NCBI GenBank assembly: GCA_963712765.1
Contig: CAVQIX010000001.1
Location: forward strand, 124,001-188,000
Origin: CAXMST01 sp963712765
Lineage (GTDB): Bacteria; Actinomycetota; Thermoleophilia; Solirubrobacterales; 70-9
Direction of reading: 5' to 3'
DNA length: 64,000 bases
Below the pieces are notes generated by a model. The model was not told the origin of the DNA. It saw nothing but the letters and a program-made list of their open reading frames with translations, and ran no database searches. Position numbers and translations under genes: made by a program. This document shows, piece by piece, positions 28,532 through 36,873 of the stretch (positions are counted from its first letter, which is position 1; the number at the start of each line of letters is the position of its first letter).

Positions 28532-29305
28532 GTGACCAGCGTGATTTCGTCATCGTTCCCGAAGATTCTCCTCGCCGCCGCGGCCGCCCTGCTGGTCAGC
28601 GTTCCGATTGCCACGCTGGCGAGCGGAAAGATGAGGACCGAGCGCCTCGACCAGAGCCTCTGCGAGACCACCGGCGGTGGCCGCTTCGTCGGCATCCCCG
28701 GCTTCCCCGGCGAGAAGATCGATCGGCGACTGAAGCGTGACATCAAGATGCTCGTGCGCCGGTACAAGATCTTCATCACCGACGGGTACTCGACCGATCC
28801 GGTCCACTCCAAGCGGGGCGAGCACCCGCGCGGCCTTGCGCTGGACATCGTCCCCGACACCGCTGGGGGCGGTCGCTGGCGCGACATCAGCCGCCTCGCC
28901 CGCTGGGCTGAGCCGAAGCAGGATCAGCCCCGCGCGCCGTTCCGCTGGGTCGGCTACAACGGGGACGCCGGCCACGGCCGCGGCCACCACCTCCACCTCT
29001 CCTGGGGACACTCCAAGACCAGCTTCAGCCGCCCGGCGCGGACCGTCTACACCGTCCGCTGCCCGCGACCGGCCGGTGGCGGCAAGAGCCCCGCGCCCGG
29101 CCCCGACGGCGGCGCCAAGCCGACCGAGCCGACCGACAGGCCCACCAAGGGCAAGAGCAACGGCGGCTCCGGCGGCATCGCACCCAGCAGGGACTACAGA
29201 CAGCAGACGGCCGGCGGGGTCACGGCCCGCAGGATCGAGCGCGAGATCCGCCGCCAGCAGCGCAGCGGCGCCAGCCGCGAGCGCAGCGGCGCCAGCCTCC
29301 GCTGA
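28532..29305 (+). CDS. secreted M15-like zinc peptidase (D-Ala-D-Ala carboxypeptidase-type)
   Basis: 257 residues with an N-terminal signal (ILLAAAAALLVSVPIATLAS). The catalytic-domain region carries the M15-type metal motifs: GEHPRGLALDIVPD (His and Asp ligands) and GHGRGHHLHLSW (third His). This points to a cell-wall D,D- or L,D-peptidase or a related hydrolase. The C-terminal ~100 residues are low-complexity Pro/Gly/Lys followed by an Arg/Gln-rich helix (RRIEREIRRQQRSGASRE), perhaps for wall attachment. The start GTG at 28532 gives a well-formed signal peptide. It is followed by tRNA-Val on the same strand. Confidence 0.75.
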   Translation: MTSVISSSFPKILLAAAAALLVSVPIATLASGKMRTERLDQSLCETTGGGRFVGIPGFPGEKIDRRLKRDIKMLVRRYKIFITDGYSTDPVHSKRGEHPRGLALDIVPDTAGGGRWRDISRLARWAEPKQDQPRAPFRWVGYNGDAGHGRGHHLHLSWGHSKTSFSRPARTVYTVRCPRPAGGGKSPAPGPDGGAKPTEPTDRPTKGKSNGGSGGIAPSRDYRQQTAGGVTARRIEREIRRQQRSGASRERSGASLR

Positions 29306-29347
29306 CCCTTCCCGCCCGCCTGCCTATCATCCCCTCCGTCCGACCCC

Positions 29348-29419
29348 GGGCGCGTAGCTCAGTGGGAGAGCGTCCGCCTCACACGCGGAAGGTCGCTGGT
29401 TCGAAACCAGCCGCGCCCA
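29348..29419 (+). tRNA. tRNA-Val (anticodon CAC)
   Basis: A complete 72-nt cloverleaf. The acceptor stem is GGGCGCG/CGCGCCC, the D arm GCTC-GAGC, and the anticodon stem TCCGC/GCGGA around the loop CTCACAC (CAC, decodes GUG). The T arm is GCTGG-TTCGAAA-CCAGC with discriminator A. CCA is not encoded. A 13-bp hairpin follows 21 nt downstream. Confidence 0.95.
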
Positions 29420-29440
29420 TCGGTTCGCCCGCCGGGAACG

Positions 29441-29472
29441 GCGGCGCGGGCGTCCGCAAACGCCCGCGCCGC
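29441..29472. terminator. 13-bp perfect stem-loop between tRNA-Val and a convergent gene
   Basis: GCGGCGCGGGCGT, loop CCGCAA, then the exact complement ACGCCCGCGCCGC. It sits between the tRNA (plus) and the stop of the 29478 gene (minus), so it could end transcription from both sides. There is no strong T-run. Confidence 0.6.
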
Positions 29473-29477
29473 TCCGT

Positions 29478-30131
29478 TCAGCAGACGACCAGCAGCGAGA
29501 AGCTGCGGTTCGCCAGGTTGTTGTTGCTGTCGCGGACCCTGACCCGGACGTTGTTCGGCTCACCGGTTTGGCCGCCGACACCGAGGAAATCCCCGTTTGC
29601 CGGGATTCCCGTGCCGATTGCGCTCCGGCTCGGGAACCATGCACAGCCGCTGACGTCACGCTCGAACGTGACCGTGTACTGGCCAACGCCCGTGCTGGTC
29701 GCGTTGGTAGCGCCGCGCGAGTTCTCGTCCACGAGCGAGCCGCCCGAGACCGAGGCGTAGATGAGATCGCTCCGAGACTGGAATCCCTCGGCGACGCTCG
29801 AGCTGTCGAGCTTCTCCAGAGTGACCCCACCGTCGGCGAGCTTCGATCCGGTTACCGTTTCGGGCCCGTAGTCATCGGTCTTGAGGCTCTCATCCTGGAT
29901 CTTGGTCGACTTGATCGAGTCCCTCGCGACCTTGGAGGCCGTCACCGCCTTGCCGGCGATCTTCTGGGAGCTCACCGCCTTGCCGTCGATCTTGGGCGTC
30001 GTCACCGCCTTCTTCTTGATGTCCTTGGTGTCGATCTTCGAGGCCGCGTAGGCGCCACTTCCGAGCGCCACGAAGAGCGCGATCATCGAGATCACCAGTG
30101 CGGGTGAGGGTCGCTGCTTGAACCTTGTCAT
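29478..30131 (-). CDS. secreted repeat protein of a Thermoleophilia-type family
   Basis: 217 residues. An N-terminal signal (SPALVISMIALFVALGSGAYA) follows the MTRFKQR start. Residues ~30-110 form degenerate short repeats with the pattern K-A-V-x-x-x-K-I (for example KKAVTTPKIDGKAVSSQKI, AGKAVTASKVARDSIKSTKI), which probably make a fibrous or beta-helical stalk. The C-terminal ~90 residues form a beta-rich domain with two Cys (SGCAWFPSRSAIG, final C). It is likely exported and cell-surface associated; I know no biochemical function. AGGAGG lies 6 nt before the ATG. Multi-copy families with this N-terminus are, to my knowledge, characteristic of Solirubrobacterales. Confidence 0.8.
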   Translation of the reverse strand: MTRFKQRPSPALVISMIALFVALGSGAYAASKIDTKDIKKKAVTTPKIDGKAVSSQKIAGKAVTASKVARDSIKSTKIQDESLKTDDYGPETVTGSKLADGGVTLEKLDSSSVAEGFQSRSDLIYASVSGGSLVDENSRGATNATSTGVGQYTVTFERDVSGCAWFPSRSAIGTGIPANGDFLGVGGQTGEPNNVRVRVRDSNNNLANRSFSLLVVC

Positions 30132-30287
30132 CTCATGCCTCCTGTGAGTTGGAGTTGGCCGAGCGCGCTTCGCGCCAGGCGATTAGCGCTGAGCCTATTC
30201 CTCACTCGGGCCCGGCGCAAGCGCGGCTCCGCAGAGGGTGAGCCTGAGGCCGGGACCTGCGCCCATCGGCGATACTGATCGCCCTCA

Positions 30288-30998
30288 GTGCTGTCCTCCC
30301 TGCCCCTCGCCGATATCGCCTCGACCTACCGGGAGGTGGTCGTCGACGAAGGCGAGCAGCCGGCGTTGCTGCTGCTGGTCGCCTTCGGGGTCACCTTCGG
30401 GATCACCCGATTCGTCACCCACTCGATCCGCTCGGAGCGGTTCGAGTGGCTCGGCAACGTCGAGGCAGGAGACACCCACATCCATCACCTCGTCTGGGGG
30501 ATCGTGCTGCTGCTGGCGGCGGGGATCCTCGCGGTGATCGTCCAACCACCGCTGGAGGTCACCGCGGTCGTCTTCGGGATCGGGGCCGCGCTGACCCTCG
30601 ACGAGTTCGCGCTCTGGCTCCACCTGGAGGACGTGTACTGGTCTGAGCAGGGGCGACAGTCGATCGACGCGGTGATCGTCTTTGCCCTGGTGACCGGGTT
30701 CATGCTGATCGGGGCCTATCCGGTCTCGATCGGGACCGAGGGCGGGGTGGGCGACATCATCGGACTCCTCGCCCTGCAGGCCCTCGGCTGGAGCTTCGCG
30801 CTCGTCTGCATGCTCAAGGGCAAGCTGATCTGGGGCGTGATCGGGATCTACTTCTGGCCGATCGGCCTGACCGGAGCGATCCGGCTGGCCAAGCCCGATT
30901 CGTGGTGGGCCCGCAACCGCTACGCCGACCGGCCCGAGAGGCTGGCCGCCGCGCGGGGGCGCTACGAGGCCGAGACCGCCGTCCACAAGCCCGCCTGA
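30288..30998 (+). CDS. conserved integral membrane protein
   Basis: 236 residues with about six membrane helices. These include ALLLLVAFGVTFGITRFVTH, HHLVWGIVLLLAAGILAVI, TAVVFGIGAALTLDEFALWL and IDAVIVFALVTGFMLIGAYP. Polar residues near the helices (DTHIHHLVWG, TLDEFALWLHLEDVYW) contain His and acidic side chains that could bind a metal or cofactor. I recognise it only as a conserved actinobacterial membrane protein. It is followed 10 nt later by gluQ, so the two are co-transcribed. Confidence 0.75.
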   Translation: MLSSLPLADIASTYREVVVDEGEQPALLLLVAFGVTFGITRFVTHSIRSERFEWLGNVEAGDTHIHHLVWGIVLLLAAGILAVIVQPPLEVTAVVFGIGAALTLDEFALWLHLEDVYWSEQGRQSIDAVIVFALVTGFMLIGAYPVSIGTEGGVGDIIGLLALQALGWSFALVCMLKGKLIWGVIGIYFWPIGLTGAIRLAKPDSWWARNRYADRPERLAAARGRYEAETAVHKPA

Positions 30999-31008
30999 GC
31001 AGCGAGCC

Positions 31009-31932
31009 GTGTCCGCCGACGCAACCGGCCGCTACGCGCCGAGCCCGACCGGGGATCTGCACCTCGGAAACCTGCGGACGGCGCTGCTCGCCTGGCTGCT
31101 CGCCCGATCCCAGGGGGCCCCGTTCCTGATGCGGATCGAAGACCTCGACCGCGACCGCTCGCGGGAGGAGTACGAACGACGCCAGCTCGACGACCTGCGC
31201 GCCCTCGGTCTCGACTGGGACGGGGAGACGGTCCGTCAGAGCGAGCGCACCGGGCTCTACGAGGAGGCGATCGAGAAGCTGCGCTCGGCCGGCCTCGTCT
31301 ACGAGTGCTTCTGCACGCGAACCGAGATCCGCGAGGCCGCCGCCGCCCCCCACGGCGAGCTACCCGACGGGGCCTATCCGGGCACCTGCCGTGAGCTGAG
31401 CGCAGCCGAGCGAACCGAGCGCGGGGCCTCGGGGCGCCCGGCGGCGCTGCGGGTAAATGCGGGGGCGGCGCGGATCGCCTTCGAGGACCGCTTCTACGGC
31501 TCCCGCGAGGGAGTCGTCGACGATTTCGTCCTCCGCCGGAACGACGGCACCCACGGTTACAACCTCGCCGTTGTCGCCGACGACGCAGCCCAGGGGATCG
31601 GCGAGGTCGTCCGCGGACGCGACCTGCTCTCCTCGACCCCGCGGCAGATCTGGCTGGCCGAGGCGCTCGGCCTGCCGGCGATCTCCTCATGGGCGCACGT
31701 CCCGCTGGCACTCGGCGCCGACGGTGAGCGGCTCGCCAAGCGCCACGGCGCGGTGACGCTGGCCGAACGGCGGCAGGGCGGCGAGACGGCCGCCGAGACG
31801 CTGGCGATCCTAGCCTCCTCGGTCGGGCTCTGCGACCCTGGGCGGCGGCCGAGCGTGGCCGAGCTGCTGGAGCACTTCGATCCGGCGCTCATCCCAACCG
31901 AAGACGCTCCCATCCCCTTGCTCGGGGAGTAG
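31009..31932 (+). CDS. gluQ: glutamyl-Q tRNA(Asp) synthetase
   Basis: Truncated GluRS paralogue, 307 residues, lacking the anticodon-binding domain. It attaches glutamate to the queuosine base of tRNA-Asp. The class I start is YAPSPTGDLHLGNLRTALLA, with HLGN for HIGH, followed by MRIEDLDRDRS. Zinc ligands are CFCTRTEI and YPGTC. The KMSKS-like loop is LAKRHGAVTL. It is distinguished from full GluRS (~480 residues) by length and the zinc module. It lies 10 nt after the membrane protein and 11 nt before the monooxygenase. Confidence 0.92.
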   Translation: MSADATGRYAPSPTGDLHLGNLRTALLAWLLARSQGAPFLMRIEDLDRDRSREEYERRQLDDLRALGLDWDGETVRQSERTGLYEEAIEKLRSAGLVYECFCTRTEIREAAAAPHGELPDGAYPGTCRELSAAERTERGASGRPAALRVNAGAARIAFEDRFYGSREGVVDDFVLRRNDGTHGYNLAVVADDAAQGIGEVVRGRDLLSSTPRQIWLAEALGLPAISSWAHVPLALGADGERLAKRHGAVTLAERRQGGETAAETLAILASSVGLCDPGRRPSVAELLEHFDPALIPTEDAPIPLLGE

Positions 31933-31935
31933 GCT
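31930..31935 (+). promoter_or_regulatory. -10-like box TAGGCT, possible leaderless start of the monooxygenase
   Basis: TAGGCT overlaps the gluQ stop codon and lies 8 nt before the ATG at 31944. The gene may have its own promoter although it follows gluQ closely. Confidence 0.35.
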
Positions 31936-31943
31936 GAACGGCG

Positions 31944-33434
31944 ATGGTACGCGCTGCGGCGAACGGCAACGGCGGACTCGAGGGCCGACCGATCCGGGTC
32001 GGAATCGTCGGCGCCGGATTCGGCGGACTGGGCATGGGAATCCGGCTCAAGCAGGAGGGCTTCTACGACTTCTCGATCTTCGAGCGGGGCGAGACCGTCG
32101 GCGGCGTCTGGAGGGCCAACACCTACCCGGGCGCGACCTGCGACGTGCCCTCCCACCTCTACTCCTTCTCCTTCGCGCCCGGTGGCGGGCACTGGTCGCG
32201 CCGCTACGCGCCCCGGGCCGACATCCTCGACTACCTCGAGAGCCTGGTCGACGAGTTCAGCCTCGGCTCCCACCTCCACCTCGGGACCGAGGTCGAGACC
32301 GCGGACTTCGACGAGGAAACCGGCGGCTGGACGCTGCTCACCGACGACGGCTCCGAACACCGCTTCGACGCGTTGATCACCGCTTGCGGACAGCTGACGA
32401 ATCCCGCCGTGCCTGAGATCGAGGGCAGCGACGAGTTCGAGGGTCCGAGCTTTCACTCCGCGGCGTGGGATCGCGAGGTCGATCTCGCCGGCAAGCGCGT
32501 CGCCGTGATCGGCACCGGCGCGAGCGCGATTCAATTCGTTCCCCGGATCGCGGAGATCACAGCGTCAGTCGACATCTACCAGCGCTCGGCGCCCTGGATC
32601 CTCCCGAAGATGGACCGAGCCTACCCCGGCTGGGAGCGGGCGCTGATGCGCCGCTTCCCCTCACGCGTCGCGGCGGCGCGGGCCGGAATCTTCGAGTTCA
32701 TCGAGTTGGCCACCCATGCCTTCACCGGCAGCGACCGGATCGCAAAGCCCTTCACCAGCGCGGCGGACAGCTTCCGTGAGAAGGAGCTCACCGATCCCGA
32801 GATCCGCGCCAAGGCGACCCCGGATTACGAGCTCGGCTGCAAGCGGGTGCTGTTCACCAATGAGTGGTACCCGGCGCTGATGCGATCCGACGTAGAACTG
32901 CACACCGGCGCCGTCGGGCGGATCACCGCCGAAGGGGTGGTGGCGGACGGCGTGGCGCGGCCGGCGGACGTGATCATCTGGGGGACCGGCTTCAGGAGCC
33001 ACGACTTCGTCGCGCCGATGCAGATCCGTGGCCGCGACGGAGCCGAGCTGAACGAGGTCTGGAGCGAGCGGCCCGAGGCCTATCTGGGCACGGTCGTCAG
33101 CGGCTTCCCGAACCTGTACGTGATGTACGGCCCGAACACCAACCACGGCTCCGGCTCGGTTCCCTACACGCTCGAATGCCAGTACAACCTGGCGATCGGT
33201 GCGCTGCGCGAGCTGCGCCGGGGCTCGCGCTACCTCGACCTCAAGCCCGAGGTGCAGAGCGCCTGGCGGGAGGAGATCGAGCGGCGGAGCGCGACCACGC
33301 GCTGGGTCACCGGCGGCTGCGCCAGCTGGTACATCAACGGCGAGGGCATCAACACCAACAACTGGCCCGGCGACTGGCGCGAGTTCAAGCATCGCACCGA
33401 GTCGATCGAACCCTCCGAGTACGTCTTCGCCTGA
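31944..33434 (+). CDS. flavin-containing monooxygenase, Baeyer-Villiger type
   Basis: 496-residue class B flavoprotein monooxygenase. The FAD loop is VGIVGAGFGGLGMGIRLKQ (18-36). The fingerprint region reads FEGPSFHSAAWD, matching FxGxxxHxxxW with Asp instead of Pro, as in many BVMO-like proteins. The NADPH loop is VAVIGTGASAIQF. The ATG motif region is DVIIWGTGFRSHDF. Such enzymes insert oxygen into ketones or oxidise heteroatoms. The neighbouring WS/DGAT gene suggests lipid or hydrocarbon metabolism, but the substrate is unknown. Confidence 0.9.
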   Translation: MVRAAANGNGGLEGRPIRVGIVGAGFGGLGMGIRLKQEGFYDFSIFERGETVGGVWRANTYPGATCDVPSHLYSFSFAPGGGHWSRRYAPRADILDYLESLVDEFSLGSHLHLGTEVETADFDEETGGWTLLTDDGSEHRFDALITACGQLTNPAVPEIEGSDEFEGPSFHSAAWDREVDLAGKRVAVIGTGASAIQFVPRIAEITASVDIYQRSAPWILPKMDRAYPGWERALMRRFPSRVAAARAGIFEFIELATHAFTGSDRIAKPFTSAADSFREKELTDPEIRAKATPDYELGCKRVLFTNEWYPALMRSDVELHTGAVGRITAEGVVADGVARPADVIIWGTGFRSHDFVAPMQIRGRDGAELNEVWSERPEAYLGTVVSGFPNLYVMYGPNTNHGSGSVPYTLECQYNLAIGALRELRRGSRYLDLKPEVQSAWREEIERRSATTRWVTGGCASWYINGEGINTNNWPGDWREFKHRTESIEPSEYVFA

Positions 33435-33503
33435 GCTCGCCAAACCGTGGCTCCGGCGGCTGCGAGCGCGTATGCTGGCGACAACCTCGACGAAGGGCTC
33501 GCC

Positions 33504-35069
33504 TTGAAGAGAATCTCACCGCTCGACGCCGCCTGGCTCCTGCTGGAGTCGCGCGACACGCCGATGCATGTCGGCGGCCTTTTCGAGTTCACGCAGCCGC
33601 CGGGAGCCGGACCCGACTTCCTGACCGAGACGCTCGAGGGTATGCGCGAGGAGCGCGCAGTGCTGAGGCCATGGAACCTGAAGCTGGTCGAGGGGCCGCT
33701 GATCGGGCACAAGCTGCCGCTCATGGTGGAGGAGAAGGACGTCGATCTCGATTACCACGTGCGTCACTCGGCGCTCCCGCATCCCGGCGGACAGCGCGAG
33801 CTCGGGATTCTCGTTTCCCGCCTCCACAGCCACCAGCTGGATCTCCACCGCCCGCTCTGGGAGATCCACATGATCGAGGGCCTGGAGGGCAACCGCTTCG
33901 CGATCTACATCAAGATGCACCACTCCCTTATCGACGGCGTGAGCGGGATCCGGATGATCCTCAGGACTCTGAGCCTGGACCCCGATCAGCGCGACATGGG
34001 CGCCTTCTGGACGGTCGGCGAGGGCCGCCGTCCCAGTCGCGAGGCCGCACCGGGGTCGGGCAATCCGATCGACTCGCTGGTCACTACCGCGATCGGCGGC
34101 GCGGGCGCCGCGATCGGGCTCGGCAAGGCGGGCGTGGAGCTCGGCCTCGCCTCGCTCGACGAGGGGGCCCTGAGCGCGCCCTACAACGCGCCGGACTCAC
34201 CGCTGGGCGGCCACCTCGGAGGCCAGCGCCGCTTCGCCACCCAGCAGTACGACATGGAGCTGCTGAAGAAGCTCGCGGCCGCCGCCGACTGCACGCTCAA
34301 CGACATAGTCCTCTACCTCTCCTCGTCGGCGCTGCGGCGCTACCTCGGCGAGCACGGGACGATCCCCGAACGGTCCCTCACGGTCGGTATCCCGGTCGAC
34401 CTGCGCGATCCCGACGACGAGAGCACGGGCACCCAGATCGGGACCCTGATCGCCGATCTGGGGACCAACATCGCCGACGAGCGGCGCAGGATCGAGGCGA
34501 TCAAGGCCTCGACCGCCGAGGCCAAGCGACATCAGAAGGCGCTGCCGTCGAGCGCCCGCACTCCCTACACGCTGATGATGAACGGGCCATACATCGCAGG
34601 GCTGATGGCCGGCTTGGGATCGAACGCCCCGGTGCCGTTCAACGTCGCGATCTCGAACGTCCCGGGGCCGAGCGAGCCCCTCTACTTCAACGGCGCCCGT
34701 CTCGACGCCCTGTTCCCGCTCTCGCTGCTGCTGCACGGCAACGGGCTCAACATCACCTGCCTGAGCTACGCGGGGACGCTCAACTTCGGCTTCACCGGAG
34801 CCCGCGACAACCTCCCCCACCTGCAGCGACTCGCGATCTACATGGGCGACTCGCTGGAGGAGGTAACCAAGCTGCTGCTGCCGAAACGCAAGGCGCGCGC
34901 CGGCAGGCGGTCGGCCGAGAAGGGCGCCGCCAAGGGCGGTTCGGCGAAGCGCGGCAAGGCGGCGGGTTCAGCGACCAAGCCGAGGTCGAGCTCGGCGAAG
35001 AAGAAGACCTCACCGACGTCCAAGGGCAAGACCGGCGGTCGGTCGAGGAGTCCCAGGACGACCGCCTGA
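33504..35069 (+). CDS. wax ester synthase/diacylglycerol acyltransferase (WS/DGAT)
   Basis: Transfers acyl-CoA to long-chain alcohols or diacylglycerol to make storage wax esters or triacylglycerol. It is 521 residues from the TTG at 33504, which yields the family start KRISPLDAAWLLLES; an upstream GTG at 33447 would add 19 unrelated residues. The catalytic motif is HHSLIDG (139-145). Later family segments are NDIVLYLSSSALRRYL and FNVAISNVPGPSEPLYF. The last ~55 residues are a Lys/Arg/Ser/Gly tail (AKKKTSPTSKGKTGGRSRS) not found in standard WS/DGATs. It overlaps the GST-like gene downstream. Confidence 0.93.
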   Translation: MKRISPLDAAWLLLESRDTPMHVGGLFEFTQPPGAGPDFLTETLEGMREERAVLRPWNLKLVEGPLIGHKLPLMVEEKDVDLDYHVRHSALPHPGGQRELGILVSRLHSHQLDLHRPLWEIHMIEGLEGNRFAIYIKMHHSLIDGVSGIRMILRTLSLDPDQRDMGAFWTVGEGRRPSREAAPGSGNPIDSLVTTAIGGAGAAIGLGKAGVELGLASLDEGALSAPYNAPDSPLGGHLGGQRRFATQQYDMELLKKLAAAADCTLNDIVLYLSSSALRRYLGEHGTIPERSLTVGIPVDLRDPDDESTGTQIGTLIADLGTNIADERRRIEAIKASTAEAKRHQKALPSSARTPYTLMMNGPYIAGLMAGLGSNAPVPFNVAISNVPGPSEPLYFNGARLDALFPLSLLLHGNGLNITCLSYAGTLNFGFTGARDNLPHLQRLAIYMGDSLEEVTKLLLPKRKARAGRRSAEKGAAKGGSAKRGKAAGSATKPRSSSAKKKTSPTSKGKTGGRSRSPRTTA

Positions 35070-35824
35070 GCGCGCACCTCTACACGCTGTCCCTCTCCCA
35101 TCCCGGCCTCGCCGCGCGCGCGGCGCTCGACTGCAAGCGGGTTGACCATCGCGTCACCGACCTGATCCCCGGCCTGCATCCGATCGCGGTGCGAGCCCTC
35201 CGCTTTGAGCGGGCCACGGTCCCGGCGCTGGCGATCGACGGGCACAGGGTTCAGGGATCGTTGGAAATCGTCCGCTACCTGGAGCGCACGCGACCGCAAC
35301 CCTCCCTCTATCCGAGCGACCCCGAGCAGCGGTCGCGGGTCGAGGCGGCCGAGCGCTGGGGCGAGGCGGAACTGCAGCCCGTTCCGCGGCGGATCTTCCG
35401 GTTCGTCGCGGGCAGGAGCCAGGCCGTCCGGCGCTGGATGGCCGCCGATGTGGTCGGCATGCCGCTCCCGGACCTGATGGCCGCGGTCAACCAGCCGGTC
35501 GCGCGCCTGATGGGAAGGCAGGTCGGGGTCACCGAGGCCCGGGTCCAGGCCGATGTCGAGGGCCTGCCGGCTGTGCTGGATCGGGTCGAGGCGCTGATCG
35601 CCGCCGGGACCCTGGCCGGCGCCACAGCGAACGCCGCCGATCTGCAGATCCTGAGCTCGATCCGCAGCCTGCAGAGCTTCAGTGACCTCGAGCCGCTGCT
35701 CTCGGGGACCGTCGCCGCGACGGCCGCCGAGCGCCTCCTGCCGGCGCTGCCGGGGCCGGTGCCGCCTGCCCTGCCAAGGGAATGGCTGGCCCGGGGTTCA
35801 AGCAACTCGCTGATCCGTCGATAA
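35066..35824 (+). CDS. glutathione S-transferase-like protein (CTG start proposed)
   Basis: About 252 residues. The N-terminal thioredoxin-fold half is GST-like: LYTLSLSHPGLAARAALDCK, then TVPALAIDGHRVQGSLEIVRYL, with the cis-Pro and Ser-Glu-type recognition (VPAL, GSLEI). The C-terminal half is all-helical. No ATG, GTG or TTG precedes the domain in this frame near the junction. CTG at 35066 overlaps the WS/DGAT stop as CTGA, with AGGA 7 nt upstream, so translation is probably coupled. Actinobacteria mostly lack glutathione, so the thiol used is uncertain. Confidence 0.75.
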   Translation: MSAHLYTLSLSHPGLAARAALDCKRVDHRVTDLIPGLHPIAVRALRFERATVPALAIDGHRVQGSLEIVRYLERTRPQPSLYPSDPEQRSRVEAAERWGEAELQPVPRRIFRFVAGRSQAVRRWMAADVVGMPLPDLMAAVNQPVARLMGRQVGVTEARVQADVEGLPAVLDRVEALIAAGTLAGATANAADLQILSSIRSLQSFSDLEPLLSGTVAATAAERLLPALPGPVPPALPREWLARGSSNSLIRR

Positions 35825-35833
35825 GGGACCCGG

Positions 35834-36088
35834 ATGGAGACCCGGACCGAACGGATCGTCCTGCAGACCCCGTCGCACAGGATCGTCGGCGACCTCATCC
35901 TGCCCAAGGAGGGCTTCCGCAGCCGGCTCTCTGACTACCTCAACCGCGGCGACGTCGACTTCATCCCGCTGGTCAACGCCGTGATCGTGCCCCGCGACGG
36001 CAGCAACGGGAGCAACTCGATCTCGCGCGAGTTCATCGCGGTGGCGCGGGACCACGTCCAGCTCGCCTACCCCGAGGCCGGGGACTAG
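35834..36088 (+). CDS. small conserved protein of unknown function
   Basis: 84 residues beginning METRTERIVLQTPSHRIVGD. It has alternating strand-like segments: a middle, EGFRSRLSDYLNRGDVDFIP, and an end, REFIAVARDHVQLAYPE. I recall similar short proteins in Thermoleophilia (DUF6812-like), but I am not sure of the family name. The ATG is 9 nt after the GST-like stop with AAGGG upstream, so it is in the same operon. It is convergent with the SDR gene, 5 nt apart. Confidence 0.7.
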   Translation: METRTERIVLQTPSHRIVGDLILPKEGFRSRLSDYLNRGDVDFIPLVNAVIVPRDGSNGSNSISREFIAVARDHVQLAYPEAGD

Positions 36089-36093
36089 CCGCG

Positions 36094-36861
36094 CTACTTC
36101 GGCGGCATGCGGATCGCGCCGTCGAGCCGGATCGTCTCGCCGTTGAGCATCGGGTTCTCGACGATCGCGCCGACGAGATGCGCGAACTCCTCGGGGAGAC
36201 CGAGCCTGCTCGGGAACGGGATCTGCGCCCCGAGCGCCTCGCGGGCCTCGTCCGGAAGCGCTGCCAGCAGCGGCGTATCGAAGAGTCCCGGGGCGATGGC
36301 CAGGACGCGGATCCCGCGGGAGGAGAGGTCGCGGGCGGCCGGCAGGGTCATGCCGACGATGCCGCCCTTGCTCGCCGAGTAGGCGATCTGGCCGATCTGG
36401 CCGTCGAAGGCCGCGACCGAAGCGGTGCTGACGAAGACCCCGCGCTCGCCGCCCTCGTCGGGATCGTTCTCGTTCATCGAGGTAGCGGCGAGCCGCATCA
36501 GGTTGAACATCCCGACGAGGTTGACCTGGACGACGTTGTTGAAGAGGTCCTGCGGATGGGGACCCTGCTTGCCGGTGACTCGCTGGGCCCAACCGATACC
36601 CGCGCAGCCGACTGCGATCCGCAGGCCCCGCTCGGGCTCTGAGGCAAGCTCGACCGCTGCCTGAACGGAGGCCTCGTCGGTGACGTTGGTCTCGATGAAG
36701 CGAGCCCGCTCTCCGAGCTCGGAGGCGAGCGCGCCGCCCTTGTCTGCGTTCAGGTCGGCTATGACCACGTCGGCGCCCCCTTTGTGGAGGCGGCGGACCG
36801 TCGCCTCGCCGAGGCCCGAGGCACCGCCGCTGACGATCGCGCCCGCTGATTCGATCTGCAT
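36094..36861 (-). CDS. SDR family oxidoreductase (3-hydroxyacyl-CoA dehydrogenase-like)
   Basis: Classical short-chain dehydrogenase, 255 residues. The coenzyme loop is AIVSGGASGLGEATVRRLHK, with Asp at the end of strand 2 (VVIADLNADKG) indicating NAD. The sequence VGCAGIGWAQR occupies the NNAG position. The catalytic Ser and the YxxxK motif are in STASVAAF and YSASKGG. Closest in pattern to HSD10-type 3-hydroxy-2-methylbutyryl-CoA dehydrogenases, acting in branched-chain or fatty acid breakdown; the substrate is inferred. A TAGTCT box 6 nt before the ATG suggests a leaderless mRNA. Confidence 0.9.
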   Translation of the reverse strand: MQIESAGAIVSGGASGLGEATVRRLHKGGADVVIADLNADKGGALASELGERARFIETNVTDEASVQAAVELASEPERGLRIAVGCAGIGWAQRVTGKQGPHPQDLFNNVVQVNLVGMFNLMRLAATSMNENDPDEGGERGVFVSTASVAAFDGQIGQIAYSASKGGIVGMTLPAARDLSSRGIRVLAIAPGLFDTPLLAALPDEAREALGAQIPFPSRLGLPEEFAHLVGAIVENPMLNGETIRLDGAIRMPPK

Positions 36862-36867
36862 GGGCGC

Positions 36868-36873
36868 AGACTA
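36868..36873 (-). promoter_or_regulatory. -10-like box TAGTCT, leaderless start of the SDR gene
   Basis: TAGTCT on the minus strand lies 6 nt before the ATG at 36861; no Shine-Dalgarno. It overlaps the end of the coding region of the antiporter gene's neighbourhood only at its 3' side (stop at 36871). Confidence 0.4.
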
